Source: Candidatus Moraniibacteriota bacterium (GTDB lineage: Bacteria; Patescibacteriota; Minisyncoccia; Moranbacterales; GCA-2747515). Taken from it: 13,307 nucleotides of DNA. The stretch is taken from contig JAOZNB010000021.1 in the NCBI GenBank assembly GCA_029933995.1, positions 1 through 13,307 of the forward strand, read 5' to 3'. Positions 1 through 6,304 of the stretch are shown here, one piece after another (positions within the stretch are counted from its first letter, which is position 1; each line of letters begins with the position of its first letter). The notes beneath the pieces were generated by a model. It was given only the letters and a program-made list of their open reading frames with translations, ran no database searches and was not told the DNA's origin. Both the position numbers and the translations under genes were made by a program.

Positions 1-309
1 AAGATAATAACAGAAGAGCTAGAAACAAATATACTTACTATAAATGATGATATAATAATAGAGGATGATGATGGAGATGATGTTAATGCTTCATCTATCG
101 GTACCACAACCATTGTTGCTGGAGATGATGAGGTTGTTGTAGAGACTAGTTCTGTGACAGAGAGTAGTCGAGTGTTTGTTAGTCCAAAGATTCCATTAAA
201 TCAAACTCTTGCAGCTGAGAATATTGTAGAAGGAGAGTCATTTACTGTGCGATTACTTGAAGCGCGTGAAGAAGATTTGGAAGTTGATTGGTTTATTATT
301 GGAAATTAG
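1..309 (+). CDS. C-terminal fragment of an acidic, probably surface-exposed protein (5' end outside window)
   Basis: Frame 1 is open from the first base to a TAG at 307-309, giving 102 residues of a protein that starts outside the window. The fragment is very acidic, with an EDDDGDD stretch at residues 21-27 that resembles a calcium-type Asp loop. A Thr/Val/Ser-rich stretch follows. The last ~50 residues run SSRVFVSPKIP, then an EGESFTVRL strand, and end DWFIIGN. I recall similar endings (a VFV-P-K strand, then EGESF, then a DWFI terminus) on long beta-rich surface proteins of Patescibacteria, but this is memory and not a search result. It is probably an extracellular beta-sandwich tail domain; no enzyme motif is visible. 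No terminator follows the stop; the next 200 bases hold repeat remnants. Confidence 0.6.
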   Translation, partial: KIITEELETNILTINDDIIIEDDDGDDVNASSIGTTTIVAGDDEVVVETSSVTESSRVFVSPKIPLNQTLAAENIVEGESFTVRLLEAREEDLEVDWFIIGN

Positions 310-525
310 AAATGATGTGGGTTATCTAGGGAATGTGTAGGGACAGGTCTTGTGCCTGTCTGAGATATTAGTACACAAATAAATTTATTAAGAGTCCAAA
401 TTATATCAATGAATACTTAGATTCCTGACAATGATATTTTTAACCAATCACTTCGTTCTTGGAAAAATATACATTTCTGGAATGACAATATGTGTCACAC
501 TATTTTTTTAGATAATATTAAATAA
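310..525. other. Intergenic region with degenerate repeat remnants
   Basis: No open frame of note lies between the partial gene and the M16 promoter. The stretch contains the GACAGG...CCTGTC inverted repeat at 342-360, listed separately. Further on is a patch at about 411-490 that looks like a decayed interspersed repeat: AGATTCCTGACAATG, then ACTTCGTTCTTGG, then TCTGGAATGACA. The 9-mer GGAATGACA (479-487) recurs at 1961-1969. No canonical terminator for the upstream gene is evident. Confidence 0.4.
338..360. repeat. Interspersed palindromic repeat, copy 1
   Basis: GACAGG (342-347) and CCTGTC (355-360) form a 6-bp stem around a TCTTGTG loop, preceded by GTAGG. The 19-mer GACAGGTCTTGTGCCTGTC recurs at 13062-13080 with a single change (C to T), in the same orientation and about 12.7 kb away. 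Both copies are intergenic. No T-run follows, so it is not a classical terminator. Confidence 0.6.
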
Positions 526-554
526 TTGACTTTATCTCTTCAATGCAAGATAAT
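526..554 (+). promoter_or_regulatory. Promoter of the M16 peptidase gene (TTGACT-17-GATAAT)
   Basis: TTGACT at 526-531 and GATAAT at 549-554 are separated by exactly 17 nt, a near-consensus housekeeping sigma-factor promoter. Transcription would begin near 561. That is downstream of the first in-frame ATG (543), so the internal ATG at 585 must be the start. Confidence 0.65.
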
Positions 555-584
555 GATATTATTGTTATTAAATTAAAATTAGTT

Positions 585-1859
585 ATGGATTATAAAAAGT
601 ATACACTTAAAAATGGTTTGAGAGTTGTATTTGTGCCAATGAAAGAAATGACAACTGCAACTGCACTTATTTGTGTAGGAACTGGATCACGTTTTGAAGA
701 TGAGCGTGAAAATGGACTTTCTCATTTTTTGGAACACATGTTTTTTAAAGGTACAAAAAATAGACCAAAGCCAATAGATATCACCAAGGAGTTAGATGCA
801 CTCGGATCACAACATAATGCATACACTGGTAAAGATAGGACAGGATATTACACAAAAGTGCCATCAGATAAAATTATTGATGCAATGGATGTATTGAATG
901 ATTTATTTGTTAATTCAACATTTAAAAGTACAGAGATAAAAAAGGAATCAGGAACAATTGTACAAGAAATTAATATGTATGAAGATATGCCTTCACGATT
1001 GGTTTATGATGTATTTGAAAATTTATTGTATGGCAAAGAACATCCGTTGGGTAGGGATATTATTGGCACAAAAGAAAATGTGACATCGTTTGTGCGTAAA
1101 GATTTTATTACATATTTGGAGAGGTGTTATGTAGCTAAAAATACAGTTGTTTGTGTATCTGGAAATTTTCCACAGGGGAAAGTACTTGCAAAAATTAAAA
1201 AAGATCTGGGTGGTATGCGTAGTGGGGATAAACCGGTTTATGAAATTTTTGCAGGTGAGCAAGATGTAGTGGCATTGACGATTAAAGATAAAAAGACAGA
1301 TCAAACACACTTTATGGTAGGTGTACACACGGGTGGTTTTGAACATAAAGATAGATATGTTTTGGCTATGCTTGCAAATATTTTGGGCGGAGGAATGAGC
1401 AGTCGTTTGTTTGAAGAAGTGCGAGAAAAGAGGGGACTTGCTTATACTGTGCAGGCGATGACAGATTTTTATCCAGAAATAGGATTTTTTGCTGTAAAGG
1501 CGGGTGTGGAACATGAGAATTTAATTAAAACATTAAAAATTGTATTCAAAGAGTTGAAAAAAATTGCTACAGGTGGTGTGACAGATGAGGAATTTAAAAG
1601 GGCACGTAGTGGATTTGAAGGACGCTTAGCATTTAGTATGGAAACTTCTGATGCAATCGCTAGTAATTTTGCAGAACAAGAGGCTGTGCGTAATGAGATT
1701 ATTGTGCCAGAAGAATCATTGAAGCGTATTCGCAAAGTAACACGTGGGGACATCCAACGTGTTGCAAAAGAAATTTTTGTAAATGAAAATATTAATTGTG
1801 CAATTATTGGTCCACAGAAAGAAAATGAAAAAGATATTAAAAAAGTGTTGAAGTTTTAA
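585..1859 (+). CDS. M16 family zinc metallopeptidase (processing-peptidase-like)
   Basis: This 424-residue protein is a member of the pitrilysin/M16B family, which contains mitochondrial-processing-peptidase and bacterial PqqL/YmxG-like enzymes. The inverted zinc motif HFLEH lies at residues 47-51, with His47 and His51 as ligands and Glu50 catalytic. The expected third ligand is Glu128 in VQEIN, 77 residues after the second His. The C-terminal half carries the classic GGGMSSRLF (268-276) and EKRGLAY (281-287) block. Length is normal for the single-chain M16B type; there is no signal peptide, so it is probably cytoplasmic or peripheral. An in-frame ATG at 543 is rejected because the predicted promoter overlaps it. 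The 585 start gives MDYKKYTLKNGLRVV, the usual family N-terminus. No Shine-Dalgarno site precedes it. A strong hairpin follows the stop. The physiological substrate is not deducible. Confidence 0.92.
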   Translation: MDYKKYTLKNGLRVVFVPMKEMTTATALICVGTGSRFEDERENGLSHFLEHMFFKGTKNRPKPIDITKELDALGSQHNAYTGKDRTGYYTKVPSDKIIDAMDVLNDLFVNSTFKSTEIKKESGTIVQEINMYEDMPSRLVYDVFENLLYGKEHPLGRDIIGTKENVTSFVRKDFITYLERCYVAKNTVVCVSGNFPQGKVLAKIKKDLGGMRSGDKPVYEIFAGEQDVVALTIKDKKTDQTHFMVGVHTGGFEHKDRYVLAMLANILGGGMSSRLFEEVREKRGLAYTVQAMTDFYPEIGFFAVKAGVEHENLIKTLKIVFKELKKIATGGVTDEEFKRARSGFEGRLAFSMETSDAIASNFAEQEAVRNEIIVPEESLKRIRKVTRGDIQRVAKEIFVNENINCAIIGPQKENEKDIKKVLKF

Positions 1860-1884
1860 TTTAATTTTTTATTTAAGATTGAAT

Positions 1885-1920
1885 ATTTAGACTAGAATTA
1901 ATTCTAGTCTAAATTTTTTT
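1885..1920 (+). terminator. Intrinsic terminator after the M16 gene
   Basis: A perfect 30-bp palindrome at 1885-1914 centres on GAATTAATTC and folds to a 13-bp stem with a TTAA loop. A run of T residues follows to 1920. It lies 25 bp after the M16 stop codon. Confidence 0.8.
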
Positions 1921-1930
1921 GAAGAAATAA

Positions 1931-1970
1931 ATACTTGCCTACCTGCAGAGGCAGGTTTTGGGAATGACAT
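1931..1970. repeat. Possible repeat remnant with small hairpin and GGAATGACA end
   Basis: ACCTGC (1941-1946) and GCAGGT (1951-1956) pair around an AGAG loop. A competing stem pairs TGCCT (1936-1940) with AGGCA (1949-1953). The sequence then runs TTTTGGGAATGACA; GGAATGACA is shared with 479-487. This stretch is more GC-rich than its surroundings, which suggests an inserted small repeat. The evidence is thin. Confidence 0.35.
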
Positions 1971-2052
1971 ATTTTTATAGCTTATTGTAAATCAAAATTT
2001 AAAATATTATGCAATAACAAAAGATTGTCAGAAATAGCTGTGTGTGCTATTG

Positions 2053-2058
2053 TATAAT
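2053..2058 (+). promoter_or_regulatory. -10 element of the AI-2E family gene
   Basis: A perfect TATAAT lies 27 nt before the ATG at 2086, preceded by TTG. No convincing -35 sits at 16-18 nt. The predicted TSS near 2065 makes the upstream in-frame GTG at 2044 untranslatable. Confidence 0.5.
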
Positions 2059-2085
2059 GAACTTTTGGATAATAAATATACAGTT

Positions 2086-3075
2086 ATGAGTCAGACAATT
2101 GAAGTTGCAACAGGTATTATTTTACGTGTAATCGTAACACTTTTAGTGTTGTGGTTTTTGTATGTGATTCGTGATGTAATTTGGTTATTTTTGATTGCGA
2201 TTATTATTACAGCGGCGCTCAATCCAGTAATTAAATCTGTACAAAAATTTTTGAGAGCACAACGTGGCTTTTCAGTTGTTTATGTTTACGTTTTATTTTT
2301 TATGGCACTTGCGAGTCTAATTGCTTTTATAGGACCGCTTTTAGCAGAGCAGTTTGAACAGTTAGGAAGAGAATTGCCACAATTTATTGAGCAATTTACA
2401 TCGGATAACATGACAATACCACAAAACATTTCATTTGGTGATGTTAGTCAAAAATTTGTGCAATTAATGAACAATCCATTTTCTACTACTGTTGGTTTTT
2501 TGACAACAGTTATTTCTATAGTTGCAGTTATTTCCATGTCATTTTATATGTCATTAGAAGAAGATGGATTGAAAAAGTCATTACTTGTAATTACACCAAA
2601 AAAACATGTAGAATATATTTCTTCACTCATTAATCGAATTCAAGAAAATTTTGGGCGTTGGATGGTAGGACAAGTAATCACAATGGTTTTTGTTGGAGTT
2701 TTATATTATATTGCACTGACATTACTGGGTATATCATATGCACCTGTTCTTGCAATAATTGGTGGTTTGTTAGAAATTATACCGTATTTTGGACCAATTA
2801 TTGCTTCGATACCAGCAATACTTTTTGGAATTATGGTTGATCCGATGATTGGTGCTATGGCAGCTGTGGCATATTTTGTTATCAATATGATTGAAAATCA
2901 CTTTTTGATTCCAAAAATTATGAATAAAGCAGTTGGACTTAATCCAGTTCTCATTATTTTGGCGTTACTTATAGGTGGTAAGATTGCAGGTGTTGTAGGA
3001 ATATTTCTAGCAGTGCCAATTGCAGGTGCAATTGGACTTTTTATAAAAGATGTTATGAATAAAAAAGTAACATAG
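2086..3075 (+). CDS. AI-2E family transporter-like multispanning membrane protein
   Basis: This 329-residue, highly hydrophobic protein belongs to the AI-2E (TqsA/PerM/YdiK-like) family. Two membrane segments near the N-terminus (about residues 8-46) are followed by a third (about 62-85). Next comes a soluble amphipathic region rich in Gln/Glu/Phe, then several C-terminal segments. The family's GGLLEIIPYFGP signature is present, as is the late LIPKIMNKAVGLNPV block followed by GIFLAVPIAG. Members have been linked to autoinducer-2 export, Na+/H+ antiport or general permease roles, so the substrate cannot be named here. I chose the ATG at 2086 (MSQTIEV) over the GTG at 2044, which lies upstream of the TATAAT. 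No Shine-Dalgarno site is visible. The stop is TAG, and the transferase gene starts 18 bp later from its own -10 box. Confidence 0.88.
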   Translation: MSQTIEVATGIILRVIVTLLVLWFLYVIRDVIWLFLIAIIITAALNPVIKSVQKFLRAQRGFSVVYVYVLFFMALASLIAFIGPLLAEQFEQLGRELPQFIEQFTSDNMTIPQNISFGDVSQKFVQLMNNPFSTTVGFLTTVISIVAVISMSFYMSLEEDGLKKSLLVITPKKHVEYISSLINRIQENFGRWMVGQVITMVFVGVLYYIALTLLGISYAPVLAIIGGLLEIIPYFGPIIASIPAILFGIMVDPMIGAMAAVAYFVINMIENHFLIPKIMNKAVGLNPVLIILALLIGGKIAGVVGIFLAVPIAGAIGLFIKDVMNKKVT

Positions 3076-3077
3076 TC

Positions 3078-3086
3078 TGTTATAAT
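3078..3086 (+). promoter_or_regulatory. Extended -10 promoter giving a leaderless FemAB mRNA
   Basis: TGTTATAAT is a perfect extended -10 (TGnTATAAT). The TATAAT ends at 3086, six bases before the ATG at 3093, so the predicted TSS coincides with the start codon. There is no room for a Shine-Dalgarno site. The same nine bases in the same spacing precede the DUF212 gene on the other strand. Confidence 0.65.
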
Positions 3087-3092
3087 AATAAT

Positions 3093-4025
3093 ATGAATAT
3101 AAAATATAACAAACAACCAGAAGGAGGATTATTACAATCAGATGAATGGATAGAATTATTACGTACAGAAAAGAAAGAGATCTTAACTGTAGTAAGTGAT
3201 AAAAAAAATAGCATACACTGTGTGGTGCATAAGTTGCCAGTTGTTGGGAAATATATGTATATACCACGAGCATGTAATATTAATGAAAATCTAATTGATA
3301 AATTATTGTGTGAAACAAAAAATAATTCTTTAGGATGGTTACGTGTTGATGTATGTGACAAGAAATTGTTAGATATTTTTGATGAAAAAGGTGTAAAATA
3401 TATGAAGGCACCACATGACATGCAACCAAGAGAAAATTTAATTATTGATGTTGCACTTTCTGAAGAAGAATTACTTGCACAAATGAAAAGTAAAACGAGA
3501 TATAATATACGACTTGCAAAGAAAAAAGGTGTTAAAATATTTTACACAAGAGATGATGGTTATATTAATAAATTTTGTGATTTAGTTGAGACAACTGCAA
3601 ATAGAAAAGGTGTAACATTTCATGACAGGGAACATTATCAAAAAATGTTTGATAGTATTCCATCTGACATGATGCAATTATATGTGGCAGAATATAATGG
3701 TAAAATAATTGCAGCAAATATTATTTCATTTTATGAAGGTGTTGCAACTTATTTACACGGTGCCACATCTGATGAGTATAGAAATGTAATGGCGCCATTT
3801 CTGTTGCAATGGCAGGCGATAAAAGATGCAAAAGGAAAAGACTGTCAGTGGTATGATTTTGGTGGTGTGTTTCTTGATAGTGATGACAATGGTAAAAAGG
3901 GTATTACACGATTTAAATTAGGGTTTTCACCAAAGACTGAAATATTCAAAACACTTGGATCGTATGATGTAATTTTATCACCTATAAAATACAATTTATA
4001 TCGTATATTACAGAAAATAAAATAA
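3093..4025 (+). CDS. FemAB/FemX-type peptidoglycan-bridge aminoacyltransferase (GNAT fold)
   Basis: This 310-residue protein resembles the FemABX family, which transfers amino acids from aminoacyl-tRNA onto the stem peptide of lipid-linked wall precursors. Recognisable blocks are LLQSDEWIELL near the N-terminus (13-23), YIPRA (56-60) and KSKTRYNIRLAKKKGVKI (132-149). The GNAT-like core follows: LYVAEYNGKIIAANIISFY, then LHGATSDEYRNVMAPFLLQW (221-240) and WYDFGG (253-258). Length is slightly below staphylococcal Fem proteins, and no coiled-coil arm insertion is visible. The protein is cytoplasmic with no signal peptide. Together with the Mur ligase at 6305 it suggests a branched or modified stem peptide, but the amino acid and acceptor cannot be told from sequence. 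The mRNA is predicted to be leaderless. Confidence 0.85.
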   Translation: MNIKYNKQPEGGLLQSDEWIELLRTEKKEILTVVSDKKNSIHCVVHKLPVVGKYMYIPRACNINENLIDKLLCETKNNSLGWLRVDVCDKKLLDIFDEKGVKYMKAPHDMQPRENLIIDVALSEEELLAQMKSKTRYNIRLAKKKGVKIFYTRDDGYINKFCDLVETTANRKGVTFHDREHYQKMFDSIPSDMMQLYVAEYNGKIIAANIISFYEGVATYLHGATSDEYRNVMAPFLLQWQAIKDAKGKDCQWYDFGGVFLDSDDNGKKGITRFKLGFSPKTEIFKTLGSYDVILSPIKYNLYRILQKIK

Positions 4026-4052
4026 TTATAATTTAAGAATTTTTGCAAATGT

Positions 4053-4085
4053 AAAGACTGCAACATATTAGGTGCAGTCTTTTCT
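4053..4085. terminator. Bidirectional terminator between the FemAB gene and the secreted array
   Basis: AAAGACTGCA (4053-4062) pairs with TGCAGTCTTT (4073-4082) around a 10-nt loop. Short T-runs on both strands let it serve the convergent genes ending at 4025 (+) and 4112 (-). Confidence 0.7.
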
Positions 4086-4111
4086 GTTGTTATTATATTT
4101 TTGACAAGAGA

Positions 4112-4624
4112 TTATGTTACAACAAGAACAATTTTGCGTGCAAATTGCATAGTTTCAATTGCTGACGTAAAAGATGTTTCTTGTGAATAAAATATTGATG
4201 CACAAGGAATCGTATTATATTTCTCGGGCAAAAAAGAAATATGATAATTTTCGAGAGTAGTTAGTTTTGTAGAAAAACCAATTTGAAATCCAGAAGGTGC
4301 TTTGGGTTGTTGTCTAACTGTAAATAAAAACGGATCTGACAATGGAGATTCATCACCATCACCATTCATTACGGCAGCTATACGAAAAGATAAAACAGAT
4401 TCTCCATTTGATTCTACAAAAAATGTTTCTGGGCCAGGACGATGTTTTATAATGTGTACCAAAGTGTCATCACAGTATACATTGTATGACATTGGGACAC
4501 GTCCCCAAATTTCTTGAAATTTAAAGTTTATATATAAATCAAGTAGTTCTGCACTGGATGGTGTAGCGTGTATCAATATTTCAATTAGTAAAAAAGAACA
4601 AATTATAAAAACATTTTTTTTCAT
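4112..4624 (-). CDS. Secreted FnIII-like protein, array member A (shortest)
   Basis: This 170-residue protein has no assigned function. It begins with a clear Sec signal peptide: MKKN, a hydrophobic core, then a signal peptidase I site near TPSSA-EL. The middle region matches members B and C in order. There is a SYNVYCDDTLVHII strand pair like a fibronectin type III C-C' hairpin, then an FRIAAVMNGDGDESPLSDPF block equivalent to the F-G strands. A proline linker QPKAPSGFQIG follows. The C-terminal part is about 40 residues shorter than in B and C and ends in a hydrophobic KIVLVVT. An AAAGGAGAG Shine-Dalgarno site lies 6 nt upstream of the ATG. The gene has its own promoter (4674-4702) and shares a terminator with the FemAB gene. 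It may be a decayed or specialised paralogue; no catalytic motif is visible. Confidence 0.8.
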   Translation of the reverse strand: MKKNVFIICSFLLIEILIHATPSSAELLDLYINFKFQEIWGRVPMSYNVYCDDTLVHIIKHRPGPETFFVESNGESVLSFRIAAVMNGDGDESPLSDPFLFTVRQQPKAPSGFQIGFSTKLTTLENYHISFLPEKYNTIPCASIFYSQETSFTSAIETMQFARKIVLVVT

Positions 4625-4673
4625 TTTTCTCTCCTTTGGTGTAATTTAATATTAGATAAAATATGTTTTTGTA

Positions 4674-4702
4674 AGTATATAGAATATTTGTACGTATTGC
4701 AA
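4674..4702 (-). promoter_or_regulatory. Promoter of array member A (TTGCAA-17-TATACT)
   Basis: Read on the minus strand, TTGCAA (4702-4697) and TATACT (4679-4674) are exactly 17 nt apart and 49 nt from the ATG. The same hexamers and spacing precede members B and C. Confidence 0.7.
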
Positions 4703-4718
4703 TAGAAGAAATTATTGT

Positions 4719-4752
4719 AAAAGGCCTTGATAAATTATATCAAAGGCCTTTT
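4719..4752 (-). terminator. Terminator of array member B
   Basis: AAAAGGCCTTGATA (4719-4732) pairs with the arm at 4738-4752, with one bulged A. On the minus strand a T4 run follows. It sits 12 bp after the B stop and 17 bp before the A promoter. Confidence 0.75.
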
Positions 4753-4763
4753 CTTGTTGATGT

Positions 4764-5402
4764 TTAAGTATTTATGATGCGAGGTTCTCTGATTGCTATT
4801 GCTACCATCTTTGGGAATGTTAGCACTTCTAAAGATTTAGAAGTAAAAGATGAAGGCGTTGACAATAAGTGCTGTAGTATATAATTTGTCATAGCAAGTG
4901 AGTTTGCTGTAAATACAGACTCTTTATCAAAAGAATAACGTATCAGCGTAGCTACTTTTGGATTACTCGCGTGTAACTGAAATTTGTTAATGTCAGTTGT
5001 CATAATTGTTCGAGTAAAATAAAGCATGGATCCTTCTGGTTTGTAATGGCTAATTTGAAATCCTGCTGGTGCTGATGGAGCCATTGGAAAATTTGCTGTG
5101 AAAATATAGGGCGTTGATTGAGGACTTTCGTAACCAGTTGTATCTACAGCAGTTAGCGTAAATGCAGAAGTGGCTTCAGATTCAGGTATGTCTAAGACAA
5201 AATCCAGTACACGATAATAAGACCCAATGTCAGTGAGTACACTTTGTCCATTTCGATATAACGTAAATGATTGTAGTGTACGTTGATCGTCAACAGCATA
5301 GGTCCATTCCATATGTAAATCATGTAGACTAGCCTCTGCTTGTGGCGCAAGTATTAACATTGCAATAATCAAAGAACAGGTATAAAAAACATTTTTTAAC
5401 AT
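4764..5402 (-). CDS. Secreted FnIII-like protein, array member B
   Basis: This 212-residue protein has no assigned function. The signal peptide runs MLKNVFYTCSLIIAML to a signal peptidase I site at QAEA-SLHDL. The mature N-terminal domain reads like fibronectin type III: HMEWTY, then SFTLYRNGQSVL, then FTLTAVDTTGYESPQSTPYIF, the last being a typical F-G strand block. The linker is APSAPAGFQIS. A second beta-rich region of about 95 residues follows and ends FPKMVAIAIREPRIINT, resembling the end of member C. An in-frame ATG at 5474 is rejected because it would begin inside the predicted -35 box and bury the signal peptide. The ATG at 5402 has GGAGG seven bases upstream. It is Sec-exported; periplasm-equivalent space, surface or medium cannot be distinguished. 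There is no lipobox or LPxTG motif. Confidence 0.82.
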   Translation of the reverse strand: MLKNVFYTCSLIIAMLILAPQAEASLHDLHMEWTYAVDDQRTLQSFTLYRNGQSVLTDIGSYYRVLDFVLDIPESEATSAFTLTAVDTTGYESPQSTPYIFTANFPMAPSAPAGFQISHYKPEGSMLYFTRTIMTTDINKFQLHASNPKVATLIRYSFDKESVFTANSLAMTNYILQHLLSTPSSFTSKSLEVLTFPKMVAIAIREPRIINT

Positions 5403-5409
5403 AATACAA

Positions 5410-5414
5410 CCTCC
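5410..5414 (-). promoter_or_regulatory. Shine-Dalgarno site that decides the start of member B
   Basis: GGAGG on the minus strand lies seven bases before the ATG at 5402. It supports that start over the in-frame ATG 24 codons upstream. Confidence 0.75.
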
Positions 5415-5445
5415 ATTTTTTTGTATTGATATGATGTTTTCTGCA

Positions 5446-5474
5446 AGTATAACCAAAGTGTGTATATATTGCAA
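5446..5474 (-). promoter_or_regulatory. Promoter of array member B (TTGCAA-17-TATACT)
   Basis: On the minus strand TTGCAA (5474-5469) and TATACT (5451-5446) are exactly 17 nt apart. It has the same form as the A and C promoters and gives a 5' UTR of roughly 35-40 nt. Confidence 0.7.
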
Positions 5475-5510
5475 GGGTTGATTTGTATATTGTTAATATA
5501 AACATAATAG

Positions 5511-5544
5511 AAAAAAGCTGTACTAAATATAGTACAGCTTTTTT
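5511..5544 (-). terminator. Terminator of array member C
   Basis: AAAAAAGCTGTACTA (5511-5525) pairs perfectly with TAGTACAGCTTTTTT (5530-5544) around an AATA loop. The 15-bp stem leaves a T6 tract on the minus strand. It lies 11 bp beyond the C stop codon. Confidence 0.85.
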
Positions 5545-5554
5545 AAAATTCTCA

Positions 5555-6178
5555 TTAAGTGTTCTTGATGAGAGGTTTGTTTATTGTAAGTAGTGCGTAT
5601 TTTGTTAAAGAAGTTCGATTTTTTGGTGATACAGAGTCAAAATTTAAATGTCCAAAAATTGGTACATTTATTTTTTCTGTATAATCACCAAATGGTGATA
5701 TTGTTGCAAAGTCTCTTTCAAAGAAATAACCAGATTGAGTAGGTGTTTTCTGTGCATAGGTATTTAATTGATAAGCTTTATGCGTATCTGCTACAGATGA
5801 CATTAGAGTAACTGAGTGACTTTTTTTTAAGTAAGTACCTATTTGAAAACCCTGCGGAGCTGATGGTGCAAATGGTTTATTTGCTGTAAAATAAAATGGT
5901 TTTGAATGTGATGATTCAGGTTTGTCATCATACACATGAGTCATTGTAAATGTTAGATATATCTCATTTGTATCCAATATGAAATCAGCTTCACGATAGT
6001 AGCGTTCTATATTGTGTACCAGTATACCATTGCAATACAGATTAAATGAGGTTGCTGTGTAATCTACGCTTTTATAAGCAAAGCCCATTTGTAGTCTATG
6101 TAAACTTGCTTTTACTTGGGGTACAAATATTAATGTTGCAACAATTAAAGAACAAATACAAAAAATATTTTTTCTCAT
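5555..6178 (-). CDS. Secreted FnIII-like protein, array member C
   Basis: This 207-residue protein has no assigned function and is the first cassette of the array in the direction of transcription. The signal peptide MRKNIFCICSLIVATLIF ends at a signal peptidase I site QVKA-SLHRL, nearly identical in layout to member B. The FnIII-like part shows SFNLYCNGILVHNI and FTMTHVYDDKPESSHSKPFYF. The linker is APSAPQGFQIG. The C-terminal part is about as long as in B but diverged, and ends KYALLTINKPLIKNT. A GGAGG Shine-Dalgarno site lies 5 nt before the ATG. The gene has its own promoter and terminator. It diverges from the Mur ligase gene across a 126-bp gap. Confidence 0.82.
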   Translation of the reverse strand: MRKNIFCICSLIVATLIFVPQVKASLHRLQMGFAYKSVDYTATSFNLYCNGILVHNIERYYREADFILDTNEIYLTFTMTHVYDDKPESSHSKPFYFTANKPFAPSAPQGFQIGTYLKKSHSVTLMSSVADTHKAYQLNTYAQKTPTQSGYFFERDFATISPFGDYTEKINVPIFGHLNFDSVSPKNRTSLTKYALLTINKPLIKNT

Positions 6179-6219
6179 GACAGCCTCCGTTTTTGAATGT
6201 AGGTATTATATTTTGTACA

Positions 6220-6248
6220 AGTATAACAAACATATAGTCATATTACAA
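6220..6248 (-). promoter_or_regulatory. Promoter of array member C (TTGTAA-17-TATACT)
   Basis: On the minus strand TTGTAA (6248-6243) and TATACT (6225-6220) are exactly 17 nt apart. A TATAAT slightly nearer the gene (6205-6210) lacks a matching -35, so the arrangement shared with A and B is preferred. Confidence 0.65.
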
Positions 6249-6292
6249 GGCAATCTACCAAGTAAAACTTTTCTTTTATTTCTTTTTTCTAG

Positions 6293-6298
6293 TATGAT
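6293..6298 (+). promoter_or_regulatory. -10 element of the Mur ligase gene (leaderless)
   Basis: TATGAT ends six bases before the ATG at 6305, the same distance as for the FemAB and DUF212 genes. The TSS would therefore fall at or next to the start codon. A T-rich stretch lies where the -35 would be, without a good match. Confidence 0.5.
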
Positions 6299-6304
6299 AG
6301 TAAT

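Noticed and set aside
1023..1514. Minus-strand open frame of 163 codons inside the M16 gene
   Set aside because: Antisense shadow of a conserved peptidase; Phe/His/Cys/Thr-rich composition typical of reverse-read AT-rich coding DNA.
3080..3421. Minus-strand frames opposite the FemAB start
   Set aside because: They overlap the FemAB coding region and its promoter; no Shine-Dalgarno site or family motif.
4112..6178. Lipoproteins or LPxTG-anchored surface proteins
   Set aside because: None of the three signal peptides has a lipobox Cys at the cleavage site, and there is no LPxTG-like motif or C-terminal anchor.
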